A stretch of 64,000 nucleotides of DNA from Pseudomonas sp. UMAB-08 (GCF_900095225.1 NZ_LT607414.1:62001-126000), one strand, 5' to 3'. Numbered from the stretch's first letter, positions 26,474 to 36,093 are shown. Notes: generated by a model from the sequence alone, not told the origin. Numbers and translations: made by a program.

Positions 26474-28132
26474 ATGTACGTATACGACGAGTACGATCAG
26501 CGGATCATCGAGGACCGCGTCAAGCAGTTCCGGGATCAGACCCGACGCTACCTGGCCGGAGAGCTGAGCGAAGAAGAGTTTCGCCCGCTGCGCCTGCAGA
26601 ATGGCCTTTATATTCAACGCTTTGCGCCGATGTTGCGGGTGGCTGTGCCTTACGGCCAGCTGACCTCGCGACAGTTGCGCATGATTGCCAAAATCGCTCG
26701 CGATTATGACAAGGGCTATGCCCACGTCAGCACCCGCCAAAATATTCAGTTCAACTGGCCCGCGCTGGAAGACGTGCCGGATATTCTGGCTGAACTCGCA
26801 ACCGTGCAGATGCACGCGATTCAGACCAGCGGTAACTGCTTGCGTAACGTCACCACCGATCAATTTGCCGGTGTTGCGGCGGATGAAGTGGTTGATCCGC
26901 GCCCGTGGTGCGAGATCGTTCGGCAGTGGACTACCTTCCACCCCGAATTCGCTTACCTGCCGCGCAAGTTCAAGATCGCCATCAATGGTTCCGCCAGCGA
27001 CCGTGTCGCCATTGAAGTGCACGACATTGGCCTGGAGCCCGTGCGTAACGCTGCAGGCGAACTGGGTTTCCGCGTTCTGGTCGGTGGCGGCCTGGGTCGT
27101 ACGCCAGTGGTCGGTGCCTTCATCAATGAGTTTCTGCCTTGGCAGGACCTGTTGAGCTACCTGGACGCCATCCTGCGGGTCTACAACCGCTATGGCCGTC
27201 GCGACAACAAGTACAAGGCCCGGATCAAGATTCTGGTCAAGGCACTGACGCCTGAAGTGTTCGCCGAGCGAGTCGACGCGGAAATGGCCCACCTGCGGGG
27301 CGGCCAGACCACGTTGACCGAAGCCGAAGTGCATCGCGTCGCCAAGCACTTCGTCGACCCCGAGTACAAAGCCCTTAGCGATCAAAGCGCTGAACTGGCT
27401 CACCTCGACAAAGAACACCCGGGTTTCGCCCGCTGGCGCTCGCGCAACGTTCTTGCGCACAAAAAGCCGGGCTACGCCGCAGTGACCCTGTCGCTCAAAC
27501 CGACCGGTGTTGCCCCGGGCGATGTCACCGACAAACAACTCGATGGCATTGCCGATCTGGCTGATCGTTACAGCTTCAGCCAGATGCGCACGTCCCACGA
27601 GCAAAACATCATTCTTGCCGACGTTGAGCAGAGCCAATTGTTCACAATGTGGGGCGAGCTCCGCGAACAAGGTTTTGCTACCCCGAACATCGGCCTGCTG
27701 ACCGACATCATTTGCTGCCCGGGGGGCGATTTCTGCTCCTTGGCCAACGCCAAATCGATCCCGATTGCCGAATCCATCCAGCGTCGCTTTGACGATCTGG
27801 ATTACCTGTTCGACATTGGCGAGCTGGACCTGAATATTTCAGGCTGCATGAATGCCTGCGGTCACCACCACGTGGGGCATATCGGCATTCTTGGCGTGGA
27901 CAAGAAAGGCGAAGAGTTCTATCAAGTCTCCCTTGGCGGCAGCAGCAACCGTGACGCAAGCCTGGGTAAAATTCTGGGCCCGTCTTTCGCCCAGGATGTG
28001 ATGCCTGACGTGATCGAAAAGCTGATCAACGTCTACATAGAGAAGCGGCACGAAGATGAGCGTTTTATCGACACCTTCCAGCGTATCGGCATTGACCCTT
28101 TCAAGGAGCGCGTCTATGCAGCGAATCATTAA
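26474..28132 (+). CDS. cysI: CysI, assimilatory sulfite reductase (siroheme/4Fe-4S)
   Basis: 552 aa from the ATG at 26474 (MYVYDEYDQRI). Two ferredoxin-like sulfite/nitrite reductase repeats, with the siroheme/Fe-S ligand pattern C-x5-C (ICCPGGDFC) and C-x3-C (GCMNACGHH) in the C-terminal half. It reduces sulfite to sulfide for cysteine synthesis; in pseudomonads this form works with ferredoxin or a flavoprotein donor. The gene overlaps the next one by 17 nt, so the two are co-translated. Upstream in-frame codons back to 26237 cross the leader and are not used. Confidence 0.93.
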   Translation: MYVYDEYDQRIIEDRVKQFRDQTRRYLAGELSEEEFRPLRLQNGLYIQRFAPMLRVAVPYGQLTSRQLRMIAKIARDYDKGYAHVSTRQNIQFNWPALEDVPDILAELATVQMHAIQTSGNCLRNVTTDQFAGVAADEVVDPRPWCEIVRQWTTFHPEFAYLPRKFKIAINGSASDRVAIEVHDIGLEPVRNAAGELGFRVLVGGGLGRTPVVGAFINEFLPWQDLLSYLDAILRVYNRYGRRDNKYKARIKILVKALTPEVFAERVDAEMAHLRGGQTTLTEAEVHRVAKHFVDPEYKALSDQSAELAHLDKEHPGFARWRSRNVLAHKKPGYAAVTLSLKPTGVAPGDVTDKQLDGIADLADRYSFSQMRTSHEQNIILADVEQSQLFTMWGELREQGFATPNIGLLTDIICCPGGDFCSLANAKSIPIAESIQRRFDDLDYLFDIGELDLNISGCMNACGHHHVGHIGILGVDKKGEEFYQVSLGGSSNRDASLGKILGPSFAQDVMPDVIEKLINVYIEKRHEDERFIDTFQRIGIDPFKERVYAANH

Positions 28133-28610
28133 GAACAACGAAGTCATCGACGAAACCTGGCACTTGCTGCCAAAGGATACGACGCTTGACGGCCTGTCCA
28201 ACTGTGATGACCTGATTGTGCCGCTGGCCTTATGGCTCGACCACAGTCACGCCCTCAAAGCGCGTGACGGCGGCCTGGGTGTATGGCTGGACGCAGACGA
28301 AGAAGCCGAGCAAATTGGCGATGACGTGGACAACTTTCAGGTTATTGCCCTGAATTTTCCGGCGTTCACCGATGGTCGCAGTTTCTCCAATGCGCGCCTG
28401 CTTCGTGATCGATACGGTTTCAAAGGCGAGCTACGAGCCATTGGCGATGTGTTGCGTGACCAATTGTTCTACATGCACCGCTGTGGTTTCGACGCCTTTG
28501 CGATTCGCCCCGATAAAGACCCGTATGAAGCCCTTGAAGGTCTTAAAGACTTCTCGGTGACCTACCAGGCCGCTACAGATGAACCGTTGCCGCTGTTCCG
28601 GCGTCGCTGA
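28116..28610 (+). CDS. DUF934 protein, sulfite reductase partner
   Basis: 164 aa from the ATG at 28116, which lies inside the end of cysI (17-nt overlap). It matches DUF934 (PF06073) by sequence: LIVPLALW, NFPAFTDGRSFSNARLLRDRYGFKGELRAIGDVLRDQLFYMHRCGFDAF. The family is always beside cysI-type genes and is annotated as an oxidoreductase probably involved in sulfite reduction; the mechanism is unknown. A strong terminator follows. Confidence 0.9.
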   Translation: MQRIIKNNEVIDETWHLLPKDTTLDGLSNCDDLIVPLALWLDHSHALKARDGGLGVWLDADEEAEQIGDDVDNFQVIALNFPAFTDGRSFSNARLLRDRYGFKGELRAIGDVLRDQLFYMHRCGFDAFAIRPDKDPYEALEGLKDFSVTYQAATDEPLPLFRRR

Positions 28611-28618
28611 TTTGGCCT

Positions 28619-28659
28619 GAAAAAAAGCCCGGGGTTCTTTAGAACCCCGGGCTTTTTGC
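28619..28659. terminator. Bidirectional intrinsic terminator
   Basis: AGCCCGGGGTTCT pairs with AGAACCCCGGGCT around a short TT-containing loop. There are seven A on the left and five T on the right. It ends the cysI pair and the convergent sohB gene. Confidence 0.93.
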
Positions 28660-28671
28660 TATCTGATGAAC

Positions 28672-28702
28672 CGTCCTTGTCACTGAAAACCTGACAAGGA
28701 CG
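28672..28702. other. Second hairpin beside the sohB end
   Basis: CGTCCTTGTCA (28672-28682) pairs perfectly with TGACAAGGACG (28692-28702), 9-nt loop, no T-run. It lies 7 nt past the sohB stop and before the bidirectional terminator, so it may protect the sohB mRNA end. Confidence 0.5.
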
Positions 28703-28709
28703 CTCATGA

Positions 28710-29732
28710 TTACCAGAAGCGTTGCTGTGTCAGCCGGCTCCACCAACTCAACAAGACACGATCTACCGACCCACTGGCCGCCAAGCCGATCCGTTCCTGC
28801 AAGCTTTTACGCTCGGAATAGTGCAAATGGAAAACTTCAGCGACCTTGGCGCGCTCAGAAAGGTATTCATCACTGGTCTTGAGTTCGTCCACCAGCTGTT
28901 TGTCCAGCGCTGCCATGCCAAGCCAGACTTCCCCGGTGGCGACTTCGTTGATAGCCAATTGTGGCCGGTAGCGCGCGACAAAGTTTTTGAACAACTCGTG
29001 AGTGATGTCCAGCTCTTCCTGGAACTTCTCCCGGCCCTTCTCGGTATTTTCGCCGAACACGGTCAAGGTACGTTTGTACTCGCCAGCGGTCAGCACTTCA
29101 AAATCAATATCATGCTTCTTCAGCAGACGATTGACGTTGGGCAACTGCGCTACCACGCCGATGGAACCCAAAATAGCGAACGGTGCGCTGATAATCTTGT
29201 TACCAATGCAAGCCATCATGTAGCCACCGCTGGCCGCCACTTTGTCGATGCAGATAGTCAGTGGAATACCCGCCTGACGAATCCGCGCCAACTGCGATGA
29301 GGCCAAGCCATAACTGTGGACCATGCCGCCGCCACTCTCCAGGCGCAGCACCACTTCATCCTTGGCCGTGGCCAAGGTCAACAGCGCCGTGATCTCATGG
29401 CGCATGCTCTCGGTTGCGGACGCTTTGATATCACCGTCAAAATCCAGCACGTACACCCGAGGCTTGGCGTCGGCCAGTTTCTTTTCCTTCTTCAGGCTTT
29501 TGGCTTGCTCCTTGCGCAACGCCTTGAGCCGGTCCTTGTCCAGCAGCGATTGTTCAAGACGTTCGCGCAGACCTTTGTAGAAGTCATTCAGCTTGCTGAC
29601 CTGCAACTGCCCGGCAGATTTGCGTCGGCCCTTGCTGCGCAGCGAGGCGAAAGCCGCCAGCACGATCAGAATGGCAACCACCAGGGTGACCGTCTTGGCC
29701 AGAAAGATTGCGTATTCAGCCATAAACTCCAC
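28710..29732 (-). CDS. sohB: SohB, S49-family inner-membrane serine protease
   Basis: 340 aa. One N-terminal membrane helix (about 5-28), a basic Lys/Glu-rich linker (about 45-88), then the S49 peptidase core with catalytic Ser (KVAASGGYMMAC) and Lys (GEYKRTLT). SohB is a signal-peptide-peptidase-like protease facing the periplasm. The gene is convergent with cysI and divergent from the phosphatase gene. Confidence 0.93.
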   Translation of the reverse strand: MEFMAEYAIFLAKTVTLVVAILIVLAAFASLRSKGRRKSAGQLQVSKLNDFYKGLRERLEQSLLDKDRLKALRKEQAKSLKKEKKLADAKPRVYVLDFDGDIKASATESMRHEITALLTLATAKDEVVLRLESGGGMVHSYGLASSQLARIRQAGIPLTICIDKVAASGGYMMACIGNKIISAPFAILGSIGVVAQLPNVNRLLKKHDIDFEVLTAGEYKRTLTVFGENTEKGREKFQEELDITHELFKNFVARYRPQLAINEVATGEVWLGMAALDKQLVDELKTSDEYLSERAKVAEVFHLHYSERKSLQERIGLAASGSVDRVLLSWWSRLTQQRFW

Positions 29733-29938
29733 AAATACTCCTCACACACTTTGCGCCCCTCCAATCAAGGGGCCGCGGATGACTCAAGCATACCGGCGTG
29801 CTTTGCAGACGGCCAGTCGATCGCGCGCCACGGATGTCCCGGAAACAACCATTCAAACAAGCGTATGTTTTTTCATTGACACGCTTGAAGCATCCTCATA
29901 ACCTCGCAAAACCTTCAACGTCCCGGGATAACACCGAC

Positions 29939-30649
29939 GTGGGCAGCATCTATTTGATTCGACATGGCCAGGCCTCCTTTGGTGCAGACGACTACGACGT
30001 TCTGTCGCCGATGGGTATTCGCCAGGCCGAGATCCTCGGCAAGCACCTGACACAGTTGGGCGTGAGCTTTGATCGCTGTCTCTCTGGCAACCTGCGTCGT
30101 CAGCAGCATACGGCTGAGGCGGTAATGGACCAGTTCAAGGCTGCCGGGCAATCCATAGCCCCGCTTGAAGTCGATCCCGCATTTAATGAATTCGACGCCG
30201 ATGCAGTGATCCGCGCCCTGCTCCCCGCCATGCTCCCTGATGAACCGGAAGCCCTGCATGTTCTGCGTAATGCCGCGCAAAACCGCGCTGAGTTTCAGCG
30301 GCTATTTGCGTTGATCATGGACCGTTGGCTCAAGGGTGACTATGACACTGCGGGGCTGCAGAGCTGGCTCGGTTTTGTCGAGCAGGTTCAATCAGGCTTG
30401 CACAGGGTTCTCGATCAGGCAGGCAGCAAAGACCGGATCGCGATTTTCACCTCAGGCGGTACAATCACCGCGCTGCTCCACTTGATCACTCAGATGCCCG
30501 CGAAGCAGGCGTTCGAACTCAACTGGCAAATCGTCAATACCTCGCTCAACCAGCTTAAATTCCGTGGTCGCGAGGTAGCCTTGGCTTCCTTCAACAGTCA
30601 TGCACACCTGCAACTGTTGCAGGCGCCGGAGCTCATCACTTATCGCTGA
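29939..30649 (+). CDS. Histidine phosphatase family protein
   Basis: 236 aa from a GTG start at 29939 (VGSIYLIRHGQASF). The RHG phosphohistidine motif is right at the N-terminus, so the GTG is preferred over longer frames. A GGGATAAC lies upstream as ribosome site. It belongs to the phosphoglycerate-mutase-like superfamily; substrate unknown. It precedes the SCP2 gene by 69 nt. The 206 nt between sohB and this start show no other gene. Confidence 0.88.
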   Translation: MGSIYLIRHGQASFGADDYDVLSPMGIRQAEILGKHLTQLGVSFDRCLSGNLRRQQHTAEAVMDQFKAAGQSIAPLEVDPAFNEFDADAVIRALLPAMLPDEPEALHVLRNAAQNRAEFQRLFALIMDRWLKGDYDTAGLQSWLGFVEQVQSGLHRVLDQAGSKDRIAIFTSGGTITALLHLITQMPAKQAFELNWQIVNTSLNQLKFRGREVALASFNSHAHLQLLQAPELITYR

Positions 30650-30718
30650 GACCGGCCCACGGCGACCTGAATGGTCGCTGGAACCTATCCACCAGAACCC
30701 CAGAAAAAGGATCGCACC

Positions 30719-31033
30719 ATGACTTCTGTAGCTGACGCCATTCAATCCATGAAAGCCAAGTTCAACCCAAGTGCAGCTGCAGGCCTGGACCTGGTTTTTG
30801 GCTTTCGTATCGATGAAGAAACAAACTACTCCCTGATCGTAAAAGACGGTACTTGCGACGTTAAAGAAGGCGAGAACCCTGACGCTCAAGTGACATTGGT
30901 CATGGACAGCGAGACCCTTAAAGGCATCGTCAGCGGCGAAACCGACGGCATGCAGGCGTTCATGGGCGGCAAGTTGCGCGCTGAAGGCGACATGATGCTG
31001 GCCATGAAGTTGAGCGAGCTGTTCCCGGCTTAA
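30719..31033 (+). CDS. SCP2 sterol-binding domain protein
   Basis: 104 aa, the size of a single SCP2 domain. It has the family features of a hydrophobic-ligand pocket (DLVFGFRIDE; VTLVMDSETLKGIVSG) and the C-terminal EGDMMLAMKLSELFPA. Such proteins bind lipids or acyl-CoA. The neighbourhood (acyl-CoA-related phosphotransferase and SDR downstream) supports a lipid role. The ATG at 30719 follows an A-rich AAAAAGG. Confidence 0.88.
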   Translation: MTSVADAIQSMKAKFNPSAAAGLDLVFGFRIDEETNYSLIVKDGTCDVKEGENPDAQVTLVMDSETLKGIVSGETDGMQAFMGGKLRAEGDMMLAMKLSELFPA

Positions 31034-31055
31034 AACTGGCTGCAATGCACGCAGA

Positions 31056-31084
31056 ACCGAGGTCTCAGGGCCTCGGTTTTTTTT
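31056..31084 (+). terminator. Intrinsic terminator after the SCP2 gene
   Basis: ACCGAGG (31056-31062) pairs with CCTCGGT (31071-31077) and is followed by eight T. Confidence 0.88.
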
Positions 31085-31235
31085 CGCCTGCAGCTCACGG
31101 ACACGCAGCGATCAAAGCCAATGATTGGCCAGCAACACGCTCACCTATAAGGCCGTTTCCAGCTTGTGAGCGGAGAGTGGCCGCATTAGATTAGTCAATA
31201 ATGTCTGCACTCCATAATAAGCAGAAGGGATAAGC

Positions 31236-32303
31236 ATGGCGCTTACTGACCAGTCCACCAAGATCCGCTCTGGCGAAGAACTCGACGCCAGCCTCATCGA
31301 CCCCTACCTCAAGGCGCATATTCCCGGCCTGGTAGGCTCGCCTGAGATCAGCCAGTTTCCGGGCGGCGCTTCGAACCTGACGTACCTGATCCAATACCCG
31401 GACCAGGAGTTCGTCCTGAGGCGTCCGCCTTTTGGCCAAAAAGCCAAGTCTGCGCACGACATGGGACGCGAATACCGCATTCTCAATCAGTTGAATGTCG
31501 GCTTTCCGTATTGCCCAAAGGCTTACGTGCATTGCACTGACGAGTCACTGATCGGCTCTGAGTTCTATGTCATGGAGCGGGTCAACGGCATCATTCTGCG
31601 TTCTGATCTACCGCCTGAACTGAACTTCGACGCCCAACAGACCGAAGCGCTGTGTAAAAACTTTATCGACACGCTCGTCGAGCTGCATCAAGTCGACTAT
31701 ACCGCGTGCGGTTTGGCGGACCTTGGCAGGCCAGAAGGCTATGTGAAACGCCAGATTGGTGGTTGGGGCGAGCGTTACGAAAAAGCGCTGACCCCGGATG
31801 CGCCGAGTTGGGAGACGGTCAGGGCCTGGCTCAAGGAAAAAATGCCAGCCGATCACCCCGTATCCAGCATCGTGCACAACGACTATCGCTTCGACAATGT
31901 GATTCTCGACCCCATTAACCCGATGAAAATCATCGGCGTTCTGGATTGGGAACTCACCACGATTGGCGACCCGTTGATGGACCTGGGCAACACCTTGGCC
32001 TATTGGATCGAAGCCAGCGACCCGGCACCGGTACAGCTGATGCGCCGCCAGCCTAGCCATGCGCCCGGCATGCTGACCCGTCGTCAGTTCGTCGATTACT
32101 ACGCTGAACGCTCAGGCATCGAGATCGACAATTTTGACTTCTACTACACCTATGGCTTGTTCCGCCTGGCCGGCATCGTGCAGCAAATCTACTACCGCTT
32201 TTTTCATGGTCAGACCCAGGACAAACGCTTTGCGCAGTTCATTCAGATGAACAAACTGCTGGAGCAGATGAGCCTGCAAGTGATCGATAAATCCAGCCTT
32301 TGA
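31236..32303 (+). CDS. Phosphotransferase family protein (ACAD10/APH-like)
   Basis: 355 aa. It has an aminoglycoside-phosphotransferase-like kinase fold with the nucleotide loop (FVLRRPPFG), the catalytic HNDYRFDN (Brenner-type motif) and metal-binding LDWE. It resembles the kinase domain that accompanies acyl-CoA dehydrogenases in ACAD10/ACAD11 and is thought to phosphorylate hydroxy-acyl-CoA. A short-chain dehydrogenase follows after 24 nt, as in other pseudomonads, so the pair probably acts on an unusual acyl substrate. AAGGGAT precedes the ATG. Confidence 0.85.
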   Translation: MALTDQSTKIRSGEELDASLIDPYLKAHIPGLVGSPEISQFPGGASNLTYLIQYPDQEFVLRRPPFGQKAKSAHDMGREYRILNQLNVGFPYCPKAYVHCTDESLIGSEFYVMERVNGIILRSDLPPELNFDAQQTEALCKNFIDTLVELHQVDYTACGLADLGRPEGYVKRQIGGWGERYEKALTPDAPSWETVRAWLKEKMPADHPVSSIVHNDYRFDNVILDPINPMKIIGVLDWELTTIGDPLMDLGNTLAYWIEASDPAPVQLMRRQPSHAPGMLTRRQFVDYYAERSGIEIDNFDFYYTYGLFRLAGIVQQIYYRFFHGQTQDKRFAQFIQMNKLLEQMSLQVIDKSSL

Positions 32304-32327
32304 TTGCGACACAATAAGGAAGAAAAC

Positions 32328-33095
32328 ATGTCCAAGACCCAACTGTTCGACCTCGACGGCAAAATCGCTTTCGTTTCCGGTGCCAGCCGCGGCATTGGTG
32401 AAGCCATCGCCAAGCTACTGGCTCAACAAGGCGCGCACGTCATTGTCTCCAGCCGCAAGATCGATGGCTGCCAACACGTCGCGGACGCGATCATCGCTGA
32501 CGGCGGCAAGGCTACTGCGATTGCCTGCCACATCGGCGAGATGGAACAGATCCATAACGCGTTCGCGCAGATTCGCGAACAGTTCGGTCGACTGGACATT
32601 CTGGTCAATAACGCTGCAACCAATCCGCAATTCTGCAACGTGCTGGACACGGACCTGAGCGCGTTCCAGAAAACCGTCGACGTGAATATTCGCGGTTACT
32701 TCTTCATGTCCATTGAAGCCGGCAAGCTGATGCGCGAAAACGGTGGTGGCAGCATCATCAACGTCGCTTCGATCAATGGCATTTCGCCAGGCGTGTTCCA
32801 GGGCATCTATTCGGTGACCAAGGCAGCCGTGATCAACATGACCAAAGTGTTCGCAAAGGAATGCGCGCCGTTCGGCATTCGTTGCAACGCCCTGCTGCCA
32901 GGTCTGACGGATACTAAATTCGCCTCGGCCCTGGTCAAAAACGATGCGATCCTGAACATGGCGCTGGAACAGATCCCGCTCAAACGTGTGGCCGCACCCA
33001 GCGAGATGGCGGGCGCCGTTCTGTATCTGGCCAGTGATGCATCCAGCTACACCACCGGTGTTTCGTTGAATGTGGACGGTGGTTACCTGTCCTGA
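32328..33095 (+). CDS. Short-chain dehydrogenase/reductase (SDR)
   Basis: 255 aa, classic SDR. The cofactor loop is SGASRGIGEAIA, NNAAT is present, and the catalytic Ser-Tyr-Lys are in NVASIN and YSVTKAAV. The C-terminal LNVDGGYLS is typical of FabG-like members. It is in one unit with the phosphotransferase and ends at a terminator. Substrate unknown; probably an acyl or hydroxyacyl compound given the partner. Confidence 0.88.
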   Translation: MSKTQLFDLDGKIAFVSGASRGIGEAIAKLLAQQGAHVIVSSRKIDGCQHVADAIIADGGKATAIACHIGEMEQIHNAFAQIREQFGRLDILVNNAATNPQFCNVLDTDLSAFQKTVDVNIRGYFFMSIEAGKLMRENGGGSIINVASINGISPGVFQGIYSVTKAAVINMTKVFAKECAPFGIRCNALLPGLTDTKFASALVKNDAILNMALEQIPLKRVAAPSEMAGAVLYLASDASSYTTGVSLNVDGGYLS

Positions 33096-33111
33096 TTCTC
33101 CTGTACGGGTG

Positions 33112-33140
33112 AAAAAAACAGCCTCCGGGCTGTTTTTTTA
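33112..33140 (+). terminator. Intrinsic terminator after the SDR gene
   Basis: A run of seven A, then ACAGCC pairing with GGCTGT around TCCG, then seven T. The A-run would let it also work in reverse. Confidence 0.88.
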
Positions 33141-33145
33141 CGACC

Positions 33146-33194
33146 CATATAAAGAATATATATTCCATATAAAACAAATTAAGAATATATTTTC
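33146..33194 (+). promoter_or_regulatory. A/T-rich promoter with paired palindromic sites
   Basis: A perfect 12-bp palindrome GAATATATATTC (33154-33165) and a one-mismatch copy GAATATATTTTC (33183-33194) lie 29 bp apart. A CATATAAA direct repeat occurs at 33146 and 33166. They stand 29-69 nt upstream of the Gfo/Idh gene and could be regulator sites over its promoter. No known regulator gene lies beside them. Confidence 0.5.
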
Positions 33195-33222
33195 TGCATA
33201 ACAACTCTAACCGGACTTTGTC

Positions 33223-34368
33223 ATGCGCGAATCTTCTGTACCTCAATCTGCTCCTCCCATACTGGGCATTGGTCTGATAGGCACTGGCTTCATGGGACGG
33301 GCCCATGCCTTGGCCTTTCGCAACGTGAGTGCCGCATTTCAACTGCCCGTGGAGGTGCATCTCGCTGCACTGGCCGATGCTGATGCCGCACGTGCCCAGC
33401 GATGCGCAAACGACTGGGGCTTCGCTCATGCTCATCGCGACTGGCAATCATTGATCAACGATCCCGGCGTGCACCTAGTGGCGATCACCACACCGAATCA
33501 CTTGCATTACCCCGCGGCCATGGCGGCACTGGCAGCCGGCAAAGTGGTGTATTGCGAGAAACCCCTGGCGATCAGCCTCGGTCAGGCGAGTGAAATGCGT
33601 CAGGCCGCCAAAGCAGCGGGCGTGGTCACTCGGGTGGGTTACAACTACCAGCACAACCCCATCATAGGGCTGGCACGACAGATGATCGCAGACGGCGATC
33701 TGGGCGAGATCATCGGTTTTCAGGGAGAGTTCAGCGAAGATTTCATGGGGGATCCCGCAACGCCTTGGTCATGGCGCTGTGAAGCTGCCCACGCAGGAGG
33801 CGCGCTGGCAGACTTGGGCAGCCATTTGCTCGCGCTGGCCCGTCACCTGCTCGGCGACATCGACACGGTGTGTGCCGACTCCCATACCGTGCACGCCCAA
33901 CGCCCGGTTGCCGTGGGCAGCAGCGAGCAGCGCACCATCGCCGTCGATGATCAGACCCATGCTCTGCTACGCTTCGCCAACGGCGCGCGCGGTACGTTCA
34001 GCAGCAGTTGGCTCAAGCACGGCTACAAAAATCACCTGAGTTTCGAGATCAGCGGCACACGGGGCACCCTTGCGTTTGATCAGGAGCGACTCAATGAGCT
34101 GCAGGTTTACCGCTCAGGGCAAGACGGGTTTCAGCGGATACTCGCTGGACCAACACTGCCCGGTTATGCAGCCTTCTGTCCTGCACCTGGGCATCAGTTG
34201 GGGTACAACGAACTCAAGACGCTGGAAGTGCATGCATTGATTCAGGCGGTCTGCGGTCACGGCAACGAAGGGCCTGATTTCGAAGAGGCGTGGCAAGTAG
34301 AACGGTTAGCGGCAGCGATTCGCCTGGCGGCGGTAGAGCAGCGTTGGGTCAGAATGGATGAGGTGTGA
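33223..34368 (+). CDS. Gfo/Idh/MocA family NAD(P)-dependent oxidoreductase
   Basis: 381 aa. A Rossmann start GIGLIGTGFMGRAHA, then the family signature CEKPLA (in VVYCEKPLAI) and GGALADLGSHLLAL, with the substrate domain after it. Enzymes of this family oxidise or reduce sugar alcohols, inositols or glucose-related sugars. It stands alone behind its own A/T-rich promoter, so the substrate cannot be named. Start is the ATG at 33223. Confidence 0.87.
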   Translation: MRESSVPQSAPPILGIGLIGTGFMGRAHALAFRNVSAAFQLPVEVHLAALADADAARAQRCANDWGFAHAHRDWQSLINDPGVHLVAITTPNHLHYPAAMAALAAGKVVYCEKPLAISLGQASEMRQAAKAAGVVTRVGYNYQHNPIIGLARQMIADGDLGEIIGFQGEFSEDFMGDPATPWSWRCEAAHAGGALADLGSHLLALARHLLGDIDTVCADSHTVHAQRPVAVGSSEQRTIAVDDQTHALLRFANGARGTFSSSWLKHGYKNHLSFEISGTRGTLAFDQERLNELQVYRSGQDGFQRILAGPTLPGYAAFCPAPGHQLGYNELKTLEVHALIQAVCGHGNEGPDFEEAWQVERLAAAIRLAAVEQRWVRMDEV

Positions 34369-34509
34369 CCGCTTTTCCTGCATATTGTGCAGGTTTCGCG
34401 AACGGCTTGCCGCGGTCTAACCGATGCATCGATTTATCACCCGTTATGCGTAAAATGGTCGCCTTCTGGAGCAGCCATTCTGCCCAAGCCGTATAAGTCG
34501 ATCCCTCGC

Positions 34510-35289
34510 ATGCCTTTTGAACTCAGTGTTGACCTGACCACCCTCGCCATTCTTGCAGTCGTTGCTTTTGTCGCAGGGTTCATTGATGCGATCGCCGGTG
34601 GTGGTGGTTTGTTGACCACCCCTGCCCTGATGACTGCCGGCCTCCCACCGCACCTGGTCCTTGGCACCAACAAACTCAGTTCGACCTTCGGTTCGGCGAT
34701 GGCCAGCTACACCTTTTTCCGACGCAAACTGTTCGACCCCAAGCAATGGATTCACGCGTTGGCTGGCACGGCAGTCGGCGCAGCGATTGGCGCGGTGGTT
34801 GCGCATTACCTGCCTGCTGAGTGGATCAACCAGATGCTCCCGGTGATTGTGTTCGGATGCGGCCTCTACCTGTTGTTCGGTGGCACACCCAAGGCGCCAC
34901 TGGACAGCGAAGCGCCCATCAAGAAGAAGTGGCAACTGCCGCAAGGCCTGGGGTTAGGGTTTTATGACGGTGTCGCCGGGCCGGGCACAGGGGCCTTCTG
35001 GACTGTCAGCAGTCTGCTGCTCTACCCACTGGATCTGGTGAAGGCCAGCGGTGTGGCGCGCAGCATGAACTTCGTCAGCAATGCTGCAGCGCTGTCAGTG
35101 TTCATCTTCTCTGGCCAGGTAGACTGGCTGATCGGCCTGAGCATGGGGTCGTCGCTGATGATCGGGGCCTTCTTCGGCGCTCGTACCGCGATTCAGGGCG
35201 GCGCAAAATTTATCCGCCCTGTGTTCATTATCGTGGTGCTGGGACTGACTGTGCGCCTAGCCTGGCAACACTGGTTCAGCGGTGCCTGA
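34510..35289 (+). CDS. TSUP (TauE/SafE) family membrane transporter
   Basis: 259 aa from the ATG at 34510. About seven to eight membrane segments. The N-terminal repeat has [21 protein letters not shown] and [12 protein letters not shown], the latter echoed by [17 protein letters not shown] in the second half, as expected for TSUP proteins, which export or import sulfonates, sulfite or organosulfur anions. It overlaps the convergent nudC by 33 nt at the 3' end. A longer N-terminus from 34387 is unlikely. Confidence 0.88.
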   Translation: MPFELSVDLTTLAILAVVAFVAGFIDAIAGGGGLLTTPALMTAGLPPHLVLGTNKLSSTFGSAMASYTFFRRKLFDPKQWIHALAGTAVGAAIGAVVAHYLPAEWINQMLPVIVFGCGLYLLFGGTPKAPLDSEAPIKKKWQLPQGLGLGFYDGVAGPGTGAFWTVSSLLLYPLDLVKASGVARSMNFVSNAAALSVFIFSGQVDWLIGLSMGSSLMIGAFFGARTAIQGGAKFIRPVFIIVVLGLTVRLAWQHWFSGA

Positions 35290-36093
35290 ACGCCTGGCCA
35301 GATACAGATCAATCAAGTAACGCGCGATGGAGCGGTGGGCCGGTAGCGGCGGCAGATCATTGATGTCGAACCAACGCGCATCTTCGATCTCATCCAGTTG
35401 CGGAACGATCTCGCCTCCCGCGTATTCGGCATGGAAACCCAGCATCATCGAATGCGGGAACGGCCAACATTGGCTGCCCATGTACTGGATGTTCTTGACC
35501 TCAAGCTGTACCTCTTCCATCACTTCGCGGCGTACGCAATCCTCCGCAGACTCCCCAGGCTCCGCGAACCCCGCCAGGGTGCTGTAGACGCCCGGCACGA
35601 AACGCGGCGAGCGTGCCAACAGGATTTCATCGCCACGGGTGATCAGCACGATCATGCTCGGCGAAATACGCGGGTAATGACGCAAATCACAGTGTTCGCA
35701 GTACATGGCACGCTCACCCGGCACTTGCTGCATTGCTTGACCACAGCTGCCACAGAACCGATGCTCCCGCGCCCATGTGCCTATCTGTGCGGCATAGCCG
35801 AGTTTCCTGTAAACGTCGAAGTCGCCTTCCAGCATGAACTGACGCAGCCCTTGCCAGGTGCAACCCTCGACGTCCACCGGATGTTTGAGCACCAGCAAGT
35901 AGACCGGCTCACCATCGAAATGGCCGATGCCGTGTTCGCTGAGCAACGGCAAGTCCTGACGCTTGAGCCATTCCCGTGGGAACATCACGCCGTTGCCGTC
36001 GAGCAGAAATCCTTGGGTACTGTGAACCACAGCCCAACCGCCGCTGACCTGGATATCCAGTACGGCCGTTGTCCAGCGCCTCGGGCGTGTCAT
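35257..36093 (-). CDS. nudC: NudC, NAD(H) pyrophosphatase / NAD-RNA decapping Nudix enzyme
   Basis: 278 aa from the ATG at 36093. A zinc ribbon CGSCG ... CEHC (about 113-135) precedes the Nudix box [25 protein letters not shown] and the NudC signature [14 protein letters not shown]. NudC hydrolyses NADH and removes NAD caps from RNA. Its 3' end overlaps the TSUP gene on the other strand. Confidence 0.93.
   Translation of the reverse strand: MTRPRRWTTAVLDIQVSGGWAVVHSTQGFLLDGNGVMFPREWLKRQDLPLLSEHGIGHFDGEPVYLLVLKHPVDVEGCTWQGLRQFMLEGDFDVYRKLGYAAQIGTWAREHRFCGSCGQAMQQVPGERAMYCEHCDLRHYPRISPSMIVLITRGDEILLARSPRFVPGVYSTLAGFAEPGESAEDCVRREVMEEVQLEVKNIQYMGSQCWPFPHSMMLGFHAEYAGGEIVPQLDEIEDARWFDINDLPPLPAHRSIARYLIDLYLARRSGTAEPVLPG

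Noticed and set aside
26363-27670. 435-codon minus-strand frame opposite cysI
   Set aside because: Antisense shadow; cysI has all cluster ligands and normal length.
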